A model generated the notes under the pieces. That model saw only the letters and a program-made list of their open reading frames with translations, was not told where the DNA came from and searched no databases. From Punctularia strigosozonata HHB-11173 SS5 (taxonomy: Eukaryota > Basidiomycota > Agaricomycetes > Corticiales > Punctulariaceae), in the NCBI RefSeq assembly GCF_000264995.1, contig NW_006767435.1, positions 62,001-126,000 on the forward strand: a DNA stretch of 64,000 bases. The letters are read 5' to 3'. The position numbers and the translations under genes were made by a program. Shown here one piece after another: positions 1 through 12,313 of the stretch; positions within the stretch are counted from its first letter, which is position 1; each line of letters starts with the position of its first letter.

Positions 1-690
1 ACTACTCGTATACGACAGGTCACCGAGTCTCCCTCAAAACGGGCCAGCGAGAGGGCTAAGCAATCTGTGCGCCGTGCCGATAGCGGGCCAACCAGCCCGG
101 CGAAACCACCCGCTTCGCGGACCAGAAGAGCGCCGTCTGCCTCGACCAGCAGCACCGAGGAGAAGAAGAGCACGCCTTCGACGTCCAAGGCCGCTACCAG
201 GACAGCAGTTCCTACAGCGCGCTTGCGTAGGCCTTCCACCACCCGTAGAACAGCAACTGTTCCAGCATCGCAGGCGCTGTTCGGCGACGCCGCTTCGAAA
301 CAACCATCGACTTCCGCTGCCTCCTCGTCGTCATCCGCTGCCACCTTAGTCCCGCCTAGGCCCGCCGCCGGGAACTTGCCCAGGTCGAAATCGGCTTCTT
401 CGTTGCCGCTAGGGCCGCCTCCTTCGTACGATCTGAACGACGAGGACAACCTGCCCAGTCCCTTCCTGAAAAAGATCGACCGCGACCGAATATCAATGTC
501 CAATACCGCGCCTACAACAAAAGCTACTGCACCATCCGCCGTAAACGGCGCGACTAGGCGGAGGAGTGACGTGAATCGCTTGAGAAGCGTGGCAGCTGCG
601 AACATTGTCAAGGCGGACCGCGACCGATCTTCGGTGGCGAGCGCGAGGAAGGCAGCGGAAGACGGCCGAAAAGCGTTGCTTAGGACATGA
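1..690 (+). CDS. C-terminal part of an unknown Ser/Ala/Pro-rich basic protein (5' end outside window)
   Basis: The frame is open from base 1 and stops at 688-690, so this is the 229-residue tail of a gene that starts upstream of the window. The tail is low in complexity. It is rich in Ser, Ala, Pro, Thr and Arg, with many S/T-P sites that suit phosphorylation by proline-directed kinases. One better-ordered stretch near residue 150 reads DEDNLPSPFLKKIDRDR, after which the chain becomes basic and probably helical. No catalytic domain is visible. Tails of this kind occur on cell-cycle kinases and on spindle or kinetochore proteins, but nothing here decides the identity. The gene converges on the Zn2Cys6 regulator next door, with 663 bp between the two stops. 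Confidence 0.6.
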   Translation, partial: TTRIRQVTESPSKRASERAKQSVRRADSGPTSPAKPPASRTRRAPSASTSSTEEKKSTPSTSKAATRTAVPTARLRRPSTTRRTATVPASQALFGDAASKQPSTSAASSSSSAATLVPPRPAAGNLPRSKSASSLPLGPPPSYDLNDEDNLPSPFLKKIDRDRISMSNTAPTTKATAPSAVNGATRRRSDVNRLRSVAAANIVKADRDRSSVASARKAAEDGRKALLRT

Positions 691-1353
691 CCGTGCTATT
701 CGTCCATCATAATCCTTGTTTACTAGACTGTTTTCTTCCATCATGGTTCACTATCCATTAATGCAGTGTACAAGTGCAACAAATTTTTCGTAGTATTCCA
801 CGTTTTAGTCACGGCGACAATACTTTGGTAGGATGGGGTGTCCGGTGGTCTTTGAATATACCAGATGTAATCTGATAAATTGGGACACAAACTCAGATGG
901 CCTCGAGAAAGACTGGTCGCTGATAGTGTGCTAAATATGTTGGTTGAATGTTACATTTGCTCTAGGCTGGCCATACGTATGGTCGCGCCCAGAGATATGG
1001 TTCCGTCTGACCCGTGTATACAGACAGAAACTGCGGGTATAAGCGACTCTAAAAACGCGTGATGGGAACAGTACAGATGTGAGGGTATAAGCTATGAGTA
1101 AAAGATTGAGCATGTCGGCCAACAGCGACAAGATGATGATACATGACATATGCTACACAATCGATATGCCGAAGGGGAACGGGAGCGCCAGTAGGTTGAT
1201 GGGGAACGGTAGGTGGAGCAAGTAGCAGCGAGTGGAAACTTTGAATGAACCTCAGAGAACAAGGGTATCGGGGTGTCACGCTGAGTGACGAATACTGTCG
1301 ATCAACGAGTGTGTTGTTATAGAGAGCGGCCGGCCGTTGGATGATAACGAAGG
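691..1353. other. Convergent intergenic region, no gene seen
   Basis: This stretch lies between the stop of the unknown + strand gene and the stop of the - strand Zn2Cys6 regulator. It must hold both 3' UTRs. I see no RNA gene, repeat or convincing coding frame in it. Confidence 0.6.
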
Positions 1354-4300
1354 TCAGTTGCGTACAACGCGTAATACAGGAGGGAGCGAGAAGTCTGGGG
1401 GAAGCGGCGGCGCGATTCGAGCGACCAAACAAGCTTCGTTGAGTTTTTCACGCAGGTCGGCGCAGCGACCGCGTTGAGCTGCAGCGCCTTGTGCGTGAGC
1501 ATTTCCCAATCACTCAGTGGTGTGCGGATAAACGTACCAGGGCAAGGCCACAGGGCATTCAGAATGTCCAGGGGTCCGAGATACATTTTTGCAAGATCCA
1601 AAGCGCCGGTGAGCGTCCGATCGTGGTCCCAAAGACTTAAGCACCTATGGCAGGATTTAAAACGCTGAAAAAGGATTTGGCGCTTGCATTCGGAGACTTA
1701 CGTGGCGATCTGAACGGCGAACCAAGTAAGCTGCCACGGCTGCCTGGTCAAGAGATAGCCCTCCGGTTCTCCGAGATGGTGCGCCGTCGCCTTGACGCGT
1801 TTCACGGTTTGCTCGTTATGGGCAACTGCAGATCATCGGACAACGTCAGCGAGCTCACTATAATGTGAATCAAATGGAAACAGACTCCATTGCTCTGCTT
1901 GGCGACGAGGCAGCACTATCTTTGGACCACCATCGGCCCTGTGGCTTTGGGACCTGGATAGACAGTCGGATCAGTACTCCACAAGAGACAATACCGACGC
2001 ACGAGGGCATTACTAACCGGCGCAGCGTCCTCGTGAGGAGCAGGCGGGCACTGAAGATCACGAGCGCAAGTCAGCTCAATCACGCCACGTTATTACGGTC
2101 AAAAAAAAAAAAAAAAAGCTCCGGCGTACTTGTGGAGGAACTCGCGGGAGACGAAGTCGAGCGCGGTGTTCACGTTGCACGTATGCGCGCGGAGGGTGTC
2201 CTCTATCGCCTGGCACTCCTGCCAGGCTTCGATGGCAAACTCGGCGGGGTCCTCCGTGCCCGGAAGCTGCGCCAGATTCTCGCTCAGGTTCAGGAAGCAG
2301 CTGTTCCAGAGGAGCATCGATCGGCAGAGGAGGGCCCACATGCCGTCTTTCGGGGAGAGGCGGGCGGCGGGCGAGCGCGGTGAGCGAGCGTGCAGCTCGG
2401 CGTACTCGCCGGGGAACAGGATCCGATACTGAGGGGGGGAAGGGCAAATAAATGAGTTCGGGCGGATCGCTTTTTTTTTTTCGGCGGGGTTCAGTAGGTC
2501 GACGACGTACGTTGCTGGGCTCGGCCAAGAACAGTTTGGCCACTCGCTGGCTCCCGCCGAATACGACGCTCTGCGACGCGTAGTTGGACACGAGCGCGAG
2601 CGCGGTCCAGACGAGACGACGTTCCTCCTCGCGACGGATCTCGTCGTCCGTCCAGTGCGCGGGCCACGGCGGTGGCGACCACGCCCAGGCGCTCGCCAAC
2701 TCGGGCGGCACGCTCTTGCAGTTGCAGGTGAGCGGACTATTCGGGGTGAGCGGAGGCATCTCGCCGCTCGACTCGAAGCCGGACGTCTGAGGAGACACCG
2801 ACAGAGGCGTGGTCGGCTGCGACGGAGGACGCGGCTGGGAGGGAAGGCCAAAGTCGTATCCCGGGTTTTGCTGCGTCGGCGTATGGGTGTAAGGCGAAGG
2901 GTTCGACGGATCGCCCTGCCTTTCGGAGTAGCCAAGGGGAGGCGAAGAGAGCGGAGGCAATTGGGTTACGACTACGGGGACCGAGTGCGGAGCGAACGCC
3001 GACACTTGCGGGTTACCGTTGTCGATGAAGGTGAGGTTCAGGGTACGGATGATCTCGTCGACGAGGGTCAGCGAGTTCCATTCCCGCTCGAGGCTGAAGT
3101 GGCTGTGGGCGGAGGCTTCGAACACGGCGAGGATCTACGGCGAAGACACGATTAGAAAGCTTGCATATTTTTTTTCCCGCAAGGGGGACCTCACCATGGC
3201 GGCCTGAGCCAGTCCTCGGTCGACCCACGACGCCGTCCAGCTCTTCTCCAGCTCAACTTGGGCCACGTCGCGCAGCCACATGGCGCGATTCCTGCCCGCG
3301 CTCCCGAGCTCGAGCTCGCTCGACTTGATTAGTGTCGCCAACGCGAGGCCGGCGTAGATTAGTGCCGGCTGCACGTTCTGGCGAGATTCGGCGGAGGCCA
3401 GGGACCGGAGGAATAGGTCCTGATTGATAAAGCACATAAAGTAGGACGTGGAGCCGAAGAAGAAGGACAGGTCGTTGGTGATGGCTTTCAAGCTGAGGAG
3501 TCGGTAATGAGCACCTGACCGAAGCTCAGAGTATACAGCTGTATTGCTCACGATTGTTCCGGGTGGGGTGTGTACTGCGCAACGAGGTCATCCCACCAGT
3601 CGGCGCGGCCCTGAATAGAGTAGTGCGGGTCGATCGTTCCATATTGGGAAGGCGGAGACGCAGAATTGGAGGTGCGGTAGGGGCCCTGGGTTTGCCAAGG
3701 CTTGTCCGACACGCTGATCTCCTGCGGCGGCTGGAATACGTTGACGTCCACCGGCCGCGCGAAGCTGCTCTTGCTAATGTTCACCGTCGCGTGCGGGTTC
3801 GGCGCGCCTCCGAGCGGGTGGTGCTGCACCGGGCTGCCGGGGAAGTACGGGAACTGCGTCGGCGCGGACGCGCGGCGCATCCCGGGCGTCGCGAGGTTGC
3901 GGTTGATGAGCGCAGGGGCGCTCATGGGGCTCACGCCTTGGGGCGTCGCGCTCTGAGGCAGGATGCCGGCCGTTCGCGGGGAGCGGTCGAGGGACAGGCT
4001 GGGCGGAGGCCCGACCGTGCCGGCGGCGCGGGCCAAGGTGGTGTTGATCGTCGGCCTGGTCGGAGGACGGCGGGCAGGTCGAGTGCCGGTCACCGCAGAC
4101 GTCGTCGCGCTTCGAGGTCGGCCGGTGACGTTCTCCTTCAAGCCTTCGGGTTCCGCTGCACAAGCAACACGAGCGTCAATACAAACGTGGCATGGAGATG
4201 GAAACTATGTGAGAGGGGGCTAGACCGACCTTTCGCTCCTGTGTGATCGCCCTCGGCGCTCCCGCTGCTGCCGCTCGTGCGTCTCTTCTTCTTGCGCGGC

Positions 4301-6910
4301 GGCTCCACGCCGCTGTCGACATCCGGCGAGTCCTCGTCCCCTGATTTGTCGCCGGCACTGCCGGCGGGCTGGTCCTTGTCGCCCTTGTCGCGCTTCTTAG
4401 GCCTCCGACGGCGCGTGCCTGGGAAAATCGTGAGCATTCGCCAGGGGGGAAGGGGGGGGGGGGCATTCGGTTCTGGGGTGCTCACCCGGGACTTTGTCAG
4501 GCCCCCTGCGCTTGGGCACGGCGTCGTACTGGCACTCGTTGCATCGCCTGACGCAATTGTTGCAAACGGGTCGGGTCGAGTCGCACCGTATCTTGCGTGC
4601 GCGGCTGGCGAAGAGACGGAGAGACAGGAGATCAGCATCGGGGCGATGACAAACGGAGGGGAGAGAAGGAGGACGAGAGAACGCCAAGGGGGGGAAACTG
4701 AATGGCCCATCGACGAACGCGAAAGAAGCCAACGATCACATGGCGTCGAAGAAAGGAAAGGAAGCCGACACGCCAGCAGCACGTGGCGACCGAAGGACAA
4801 ACCCAAACCTCGGGTGGAGTGCCCGCGGTCATTCAGTCGCGCCCCGGGGCCGAAGCGTATGGAAACGGAAGCACGCCTCCCTCGACCGACCGCCCGACCG
4901 TGGAAGTTGCCGAGAAAGAAGAAGAAGGAAGCATAGCCCGAAACGCCGAGCTGGCGCGAAGAAGAGCGCTAGTACGCAAGGCGGCACGGAATCCGAATGT
5001 CAATGTCTCTGAGAACGGAGGACGATGCAGGGGGTCCTGGGCCGCATGGACCACGGCGTCGACGTCAACAAACGGAGATGAACGAGGGACCGTGGTGATG
5101 CAGCACGAAGGCCTGAGCAGCCGCACAATCCCAGCGCCGAAATGCCTGAACAACGAGCGCGATAAGATAAGGTCAAAGCGCATCACTGTCGCCGTGGGGT
5201 CGCGGTCGAGGTGCCGTAAGAGTGGGGAGAAGGAGAGGGTATAGAGCAGATAAGGAAACGAAAGAAAAAACGTCTGTTCGGCGGACGAGCCGCAGATCGC
5301 CAAAGGTATCTGCCTGTCTTGCCCAAGTTTGGCAAAGCATAGACACGGAAAGGTTAATGGTGGCAGCTGCGTGGGCATCGCCGGGCAGAGTTGGACCAGA
5401 GCGTCAGAGCCCCGTATAGCGAACCCGAGTCAAAGGCGGGGGGAAGATGGCGCAATCCCAATGCTGGGGGGAGAATCCATCGACCGCCGGTCCGGGTGTG
5501 CGTGTTTTGTCGGATAGGTGTGCGCGGGCATCGACGAAAGCGGGCGCGGCGTGCAGTAAAAATTCCGGAAAATATGGGCGGAGAAACCGGCTGCGGCGTT
5601 TCCCACAGCGGATCCGAGGCGGCGCGCCCCCCCTTCCCCCCGGGGGAAGCACGGTGAGCGTAACAAGGCGGGTTTGATCGACGGTTGGTAAGAAAATGAA
5701 TTGCGGAACGCGCTCGGCGCGGGACCGAAGCACGGCCCTCGACTTCGAATCCGGAAAAAAAAGGAACAGGGAAAGTGAATGGCCAGGGATCGCAGCGGAT
5801 CGCACGGACGGGAGCCCGCGCAGCAACCGTATACGATGCGACCCTGGCACGAAGGCGCGTACGAAACACGGACGAGGGATGCCTGCAACCCACGCAGGAC
5901 GGTCGCACAACTCCACCGGGCGGCCAAAAAAAAGGCAGAAATAGGAAGAAAAAAGAACGGAAGGAAAGCGAACACAAAACAAAAAAAGATTCCACGACCA
6001 AAAAAAAAATGAATACGAAAATCGCGCAAAATGACGTACCATTGTCGACAAGCGATGACAGTCGTGCTGGCCTCCCGCCGAAGTTTGCCCCCAGATAAGC
6101 CAGCCGCGGTAGTATCAGCCGGCGCGGCGTTGGCGGCCGTCGTCGTCGTCGTCGTGCTCGATACCGTGTCGGAGCGGGGCCTCGTCGAATGGGGCGATAC
6201 GGGAGATCCGGTCGTCGGCGAGATGTTGCCCGTCGCATCGTTCGCGGTCACCGGGCGCGAGGACGACGGGGAGTAGGACAATGGCGAAGATAGCGAGGAG
6301 GCGGTGCGGGGCGAGAGCCAGTCGAGGCCCATCGGCTTCCGGGAGGGGTCTTGATGGCCCTGGGCGGGGTGTGGGTGGTGGTGCGAAATAGAATGAGGGT
6401 GCGCGTTCGGGAAGGATTGGCGGGAGGATGCGATCTCGAGAGGCTGGGGAGACGCCGCAAAGAAACAGAAAACGATGGATAATCAGTTTTTATCGGGCCC
6501 CGTATACGCATGTCAGCCCGGTTGGGGGGGAGGAAAAAAAGGGACGTTACCTCGAGCATCTGTTGCGCGGATACTTGGACGCTCGATACGGAGGGGACGT
6601 TGGAGAAGACGTATTGGTCTCCGCCGACGGGGGCGTACTGCGGCGGCTGCGGGTACCCATGGGCAGGCCCGACCATCCCGGAGACGGAGCCGAGCAGACT
6701 ACTGCTCTGGTCTGCGGCTTGCTGGACATATCCTTGAGCAGCGGACGATCCGTAGTGACCTTCGAACTCGAAGGGCGAGACGGACGATCGGAAGGTAGTA
6801 GACGGTGAAGAGAAGGAGGCCGATGTGGTGGTGGTAGATCGGGGGCGTCCGAGCTGCTGCTGCTGCTGGGACGGATGCTGCTGCTGGTGATACTCGGACG
6901 AGCCGCTCAT
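1354..6910 (-). CDS. Zn2Cys6 fungal transcription factor, about 1,130 residues, 13-14 exons
   Basis: A nuclear DNA-binding regulator. I traced exons 6910-6551, 6443-6040, 4604-4486, 4418-4230, 4155-3552, 3492-3195, 3134-2511, 2428-2130, 2050-2018, 1953-1859, 1825-1702, 1644-1538 and 1487-1354; their summed length is a multiple of three. The start at 6910 (MSGSSEYHQQQ) opens a Gln/Ser-rich arm. The zinc cluster begins near residue 252: ACRQCRARKIRCD, then two further Cys pairs and KRRGPDK, followed by a Lys/Arg-rich linker. The C-terminal half matches the middle-homology type of fungal regulators, including LGPLDILNALWPCP and a conserved tail ending LPPVLRVVRN. Two oddities: intron 4605-6039 is 1,435 nt long and splits the second Cys codon, and 1826-1858 is either a 33-nt intron or coding sequence holding an in-frame TGA. 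The target genes are unknown. Confidence 0.92.
4605..6039 (-). other. 1,435-nt intron inside the zinc-cluster codons
   Basis: On the minus strand the donor is GTACGT at 6039-6034 and the acceptor is CGCCAG ending at 4605. Joining the flanking exons restores the pattern ACRQC-RARKIRCD, so the splice is well supported. It falls after the second base of the codon for the second zinc-binding Cys. Other introns of this gene are 50-107 nt, so this one is more than ten times longer. It contains several A/T homopolymer runs and purine-rich tracts but no domain that I recognise. Confidence 0.85.
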
Positions 6911-9900
6911 GGCGAGCTTCCAGTTATCCAGCGCGAAGGCGTGGACGGCGGCTGCCTTGACGGTGCCGCTGGTGTTCAGGAGATCGCCGTGCCAATCGAG
7001 GCCGCCGAACGGGGCCGAAGCCAGGGGAGGGAGAGAGGATGGTATAGCCACGGCGAGCAAGCGGGCGGCGACTTGGGAAGGAGCGTCGGAGGGGTGGTAA
7101 AGGCCGGCGGTGGGATTATTAAACGCGGGCCCGAAGGTTGCGACCGAGCACGCGGTGCACGAACCGGGCTGGCGTAGGAAGCGATAGCGTCACGGCCAGG
7201 GTAGGCGTGGTGCGCTCAGGTCTGCCAGAAGACCGGGCGAGGGTTTTCTTTCTGTTCTTGGGGATCTGACTCGGTCGGACCTCGAAATCGATAAGTGAGG
7301 GGCGATTGCGAGTAAATGTGCGTTTTGTTTGTCTTTTATCCGGGAAACTCTGTTTCCCGGGGGAGTCAAAAGTCAGATTAGAGCGCGCGCCCGTCCGGTT
7401 TCGCGCACGTACGCAATATGGAGGGCCGCGAGGCCTGGCGAACCCTCGAATGCGGGATGAATGGGCGTGGTGCCAAAAGAGCCGGCTGAGGTTCCGGCCC
7501 GCGCTCCAATTACGCCGGCCGCGGCACACGCTCGCTCCAAGGAAAGGACAGGACGGGTACGGTCGGTGCGAACAAGGAACGGACGGTTAGAGAAACGAGC
7601 GAGGAGGTGAAAACGAAGGTGGGGGACGGACGAGGAGGAGGACGAGAGGAACAGCGCGCGCAGTTGGGTTGAAGCCCGGGCATCGATCCATGGACAACTA
7701 ATACACGCTCATCAGACTCGCGCCCGGGCGGCTGCCTTGCCAACCGCAAAACGCGATCGGGGATCGTGCGCAGACCCAGACCGGAGGGCGACGGCCCGGG
7801 CCTGGTGCCTGGCCATCACGTCGTCACCCAAACCTTCTTTCCTTTTTTTCCATTTCACACTGCCGTCGCCTCGGCCGGCACGCCCGGGGAGATCCCGACT
7901 ACTGGCGCTTTGCAAAACTCAGTAACATCTCGTCATCGGGACCGCACCAGTTCCACCTTTTTTCCCTGCGCCATTCAGCCCCGTCGGTTTCCCCAACGAG
8001 GAGGTATCAGCGCGAACCGGGAGACTCCCTCGTTTCGCCGACGATCTCACCCAAGTTTAACCCGGGAAAACACCCTCTTTCGCGTCAAGCCCAACTCTAT
8101 CGCGTCGTAATAATTCAAATATACGCACGACTTCGGAGCGCAGCTCCTTCGCACTTCCGGACTGTGATCTGCCCTCTTCGCTACTATCATGATTCAATAA
8201 TCCCAGAAAAGAAGGAACCCTCATAATAACCCAAACCCCGATATTACATATCTGCGAAAATTCGAGTTGCCCCCATCCAGGTACGCGAGTCCTTCCGGCC
8301 GAATTGCCGTTTCGGCCGCGAACACCTGATTCCGCGCGTGGCTTGACCCGAGCAACCCTCCGGGCGCCCAGCTTTGGTCCCTCCCATTCCCGGAGCTTTT
8401 TCTCGAAGGCGCCAATCCACGCGCGATAACACCATGGCATCATCCACCACATGCTGAGACCACTCGCAAAATCAATTTCGAAGTGATGCACGAGATGCGA
8501 CTTTGGGGCTCGGGACTTTGCTCGGGTAGCTACCGCTCTGCTTTGGCTACATACATGGCAATGCTCTTGGGCTCCATGCAAGCTCCAACCTCCAGCTCAG
8601 GGACAAACCAACGCACACTCGTGATTTTGACGTTGGTCAGTGCCACCGTTGACAGCGCCTCCCACTGCCAGCGATATCGAGATCACCAAACCTTAAGTAC
8701 TTTACTCAAGAGTTCTCATCGTTCCCACCCCGGCGGGCCCGTTGTTCGTTGCCTCCGCCGTTTCTTGAGGAAACATCTCGTGCCAAAGCGCTTACCGACC
8801 CGGCCTCCCAATCATCGCACGGCTTAGCATGGGGGCCATTGGCCAGTGACCACTCTTGCACCGATCGGCCAATCGCGTCCCATCGCTTCTCGTACCCGCC
8901 AATCGCCTTCGATCCCATCCAGATCACGAGCAAGTAACGTCGCTATGCTCGTTTTGTTTCAAGCTCTCAGGTCCAGTCAAACTTCGCTTTGTGGTGGAAC
9001 TCGGAGTTGCGCCCCAAACTCTCTGCAGTTGATGTACCCGCCCCAAAACCCTGCCAAAGTTCTTTGCTGGCTCCTTGTCCATATCGGTTCTCCAGCGCTC
9101 TGCCTCCCTCGCCAATTCTGGCCATCTCTCTCCGGGCATATCATGTTTTCGGTCTCATGAGTGATATGACCCACTCATCAGCGGGCAACTACCCGCTCCA
9201 CTCGGCTTCTTACCCGCACATGATTATGGGACTTACGTGTATACGGACCACGTCCGAAGGGAACCCGATGGATCAAAAGCGCGCTCTCGGTGCATTCCGC
9301 GTGCAGCGTACGATATGAGGTCTACCACTCCCATCGCCGCTGACAGAACCGCTTGCGACACATAGCTTACATGAGCGCGCCCGGCCTTGAGCGCGCGGAA
9401 GGAATCGATGACGCTCGGGGCGCTCACCTGGGTCTCCGTATCGCCACGCCCGCATGGGGTGTGTGCCACTTCCGTGCCGGACGTCTTCCATAACTGGGGG
9501 ACTTGCGAGCTTCAACTTTCCGGCTCATCGTGTGCATACCGATCCCATTATATTAATTACGCCGACACGAGTCCGTCGCCGGATGCCTAAGTGAAACACA
9601 AAAAACGGCGTTCCATCGTGTCCAAACGTTCCACATACGTCCGAGACTTCATCGCGCCGAAATGCATACAATCAATAACGAAGCCGTTTCGCGCGCGCTC
9701 ATCACGGATACGCCTCCACCGGGAGGAGAATGACGTCATTGAACGATGCAACAGGTAGTGGCACTCCTGCTTGGGCTTTCATTCGCGTACTGAGCATGCT
9801 TTCGTCCGCAGCCGATAGGCACCAGACACATGCACAACTTCAATTTGGTCGTTCCCGGACTGGGCGGACCGGCCTCAACCTAGTTCGTCCGTGCGCATGT

Positions 9901-11649
9901 ATTCATTGCAATAGGGCGTTCAGCAACTTCACGCAGTTCGTCGGACTGAAGAGTACAACGTTCATCTCCCTTCCGCAGAAAAATATGACCACGTGGCGCC
10001 CTTCATCGTCGGTACGCCAAATGTATTACATCTGCATGGCTCCACCGACGTCCATATTCTCGGTAGTACGGACATCACTTCATACGTCTCCTCCCGATAC
10101 AGTTTTCTAAGAACAGAATCGGCCCGGAGATGACCGCTCTGGATGTGGCGGACTCCATGTGAATGCCCGATATTCACCTGAGACAAGTTATTCTCCAGCT
10201 TGTGTACGTTATACTGCCCGTTGCTGCGGCCCGCATCTCTTCCATTCTGAAGGCTGAGAACCGGGATGCGTTAAAAGTCAGTACTTATCAGCTCTTCTGC
10301 TTGCCTATTCTCAAAAGGCCTAACGTACGCTCATGGTCAGACAAACCGAACGGACCATGTTCCGCGAGAAACGTTCCCTCTTACAAGGGCACCTTACTCG
10401 GTGCTTTTCTGCAGGAGCTTACGTTTCCCTCCGCCACCGGCGCTTCATCGGGCAGTTCGACTTCCCCATACTCCAGGCACTTGTCAAGGGTCTTCTTATG
10501 TGCCGGACTCTTATCATCCAGTCCAGGGTGAACACTTCCATCTAGGCGCCGCAGGGCCCCGATGCGACCGTCGAACCGCACCGACTTTTTCCGCATCTCG
10601 CTGAAATGGCTCTCACCCACTCTTCCCCGTTACAATCTTCTCTGGGGTCACTGTTAAGCACGGCTGCTCCATCGCCCCCCCCCCCGGAAGACCGTCGGAT
10701 TAACCTTTAAAGGGGCTTTCGAATCTCAGGGTAGTCGCCGGATAATCAACTAGAATTCAGCCCAATCCAGCCTACATTCGCGTCCTCTCTCACAAACCGC
10801 TGAAGGGACTCGAGTCCGACGTCGCCGCGGACGTTCGGAAACTTATTATCGTGCACTCTCATCGCGGCGGGCGTACGATATCTGCGCTACACGCGCCCAG
10901 GCGATACCGATCGTGTGTATACGTTTTCGCGTGGAACCGGAATGCCCTCATGAAGTGATGTGCTCACGACCAAAAAGCCACCGACGACGCTCCGTTCGCA
11001 TCTGCGATGCGTTTTGATGATCATCCGCCCGGGACTCCTCAACCGCGCGGACCGACGCGTCAGCAACAAAGCAGGTTATCATGGGTACGTTTAGGCTTCT
11101 CCCGGCGCCCAGGGGCTCGTCTTGTGCGCAAATGGATATCATTACCCTAGTTGGAGCTACGCCAAGCGTGGCCGTTTTTGCGTCTTGAGTGCAGTTTGCC
11201 GTCCTATCTGTCGCTTGCGTCCGCTAGAAAATCGATATAGTTTCTAATGTTGTTATATCGACAAGAGAACAGCCGAATCGACCACTCATCGCCGATTCAG
11301 GATGGACCCGATCCGAAGAAGTGCCTGTGTACAATTGCCTCCGGCCCCCAGGAATAATCACCAGGCCCAAGCCTTTGACGGCCGATCCGAAGTCAAAAGC
11401 TTCCTGATCACAATGAAGGGGCTGTGTCCGGAGAGCCGGCTTCATTCTGCAGTATGGCAGACGCAAGGATGGGGATCCACCGCTGTCGACCGTCCTCGGT
11501 GGACAGAAGTACAATGTATAAATCTTCACTGAATGTTAATAGCGGACATCTCCGCGTATGATGCGGCATTTTTACCAACGTTCACTCGAAGAATTTCCCT
11601 CGTGATCTCATGCCTGCAACGCTCCGGATAATCCGCGGGAGAACGCGGG
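6911..11649. other. Gene-poor region of 4.7 kb
   Basis: The proximal part (6911 to about 7800) should hold the promoter and leader of the Zn2Cys6 regulator. Beyond that I recognise no gene. A few short stretches look protein-like but are broken and match no family I know: minus strand near 9240-9470, minus strand near 10385-10620 and plus strand near 10160-10530. They may be decayed genes or transposon coding remnants. A run of 12 C lies at about 10675-10686. The block ends at the left target-site duplication of a hAT-like element. Confidence 0.5.
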
Positions 11650-11657
11650 GTTCTGCT
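11650..11657. repeat. Left target-site duplication of hAT-like element
   Basis: The 8-mer GTTCTGCT lies directly before the element's left terminus and is repeated without change at 13689-13696. Eight bases is the duplication length known for hAT transposons. Confidence 0.9.
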
Positions 11658-11664
11658 CAGTGTT

Positions 11665-11684
11665 GTGCGAGTCGCGACTCGCAC
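11665..11684. repeat. Perfect 20-bp palindrome in the left hAT end
   Basis: The left arm GTGCGAGTCG is followed at once by its exact reverse complement CGACTCGCAC. It sits 7 bp inside the element terminus and is a plausible transposase-binding or hairpin-forming site. Confidence 0.9.
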
Positions 11685-12289
11685 CTTGTGGCAAGTCACG
11701 ACCTGGACGACTAGTTGACGACTAGCCACGACTAGTCGACCGACTCGACTTGGCCGACGCGTGAGATGTACGAATAGCACAGCCCATATACCAGAAAAAG
11801 AAAACGCCCCTTTCGTATGATTATAACTCCGCTCGCCTTTTACGGACGAGTGAAAAATCGCCTCAAGCTTGTGCGCTACGCCAATGTATGCATCGTGGAT
11901 TCCCCGAGAGTATCTAGCACAGGAGACGCAGGATCTCTGGCAGTACTGTGTCCGTCGCATCACTTCAACGGGCAAAGCCGGCTACAATATAAACTTATAG
12001 CATTCCCTGAGGACAGTACTATCACTTAGCCCATCCCCACCGGCTTAGCTTAGCACCACTACAACGTCACTGAACATACTTCTTCATTGCATTGACTGCA
12101 TCTCTGACTGTACAAAGTACCACCTACATATATGTACGTGTGCTTTCGCGTTTCGCAACGATACTCGCTCTCGAGCTCGTTAACGCTCTACAATTGAAAG
12201 TCCGCGCCCGACGTCGGCATTGCTGCCGTCGACTCTCCCACGCCCCTGGTCTGTTAGTCGCGACTTGCACCGGCTAGCCACAAAGTTAC

Positions 12290-12313
12290 GGTAACCGAAT
12301 GGGGCACGCTCAA
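12290..12313. repeat. 24-bp internal inverted repeat, left copy
   Basis: The 24-mer beginning GGTAACCGAATGG is repeated perfectly in inverted orientation at 13607-13630 within the same hAT-like element. The bases before it also resemble the subterminal region of the right end, which suggests internal duplication or nesting of related ends. Confidence 0.85.

Noticed and set aside
5354-6332. Long minus-strand frames of 294-300 codons within the Zn2Cys6 gene
   Set aside because: Most of each frame lies in the long intron. Only the part above 6040 is exon, shown by the restored cysteine pattern after splicing.
8057-8581. 174-codon open frame on the minus strand in the 7-11 kb gap
   Set aside because: No domain, no splice context and no protein-like patterning along most of its length. 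A frame of this size is expected by chance in a window this large.
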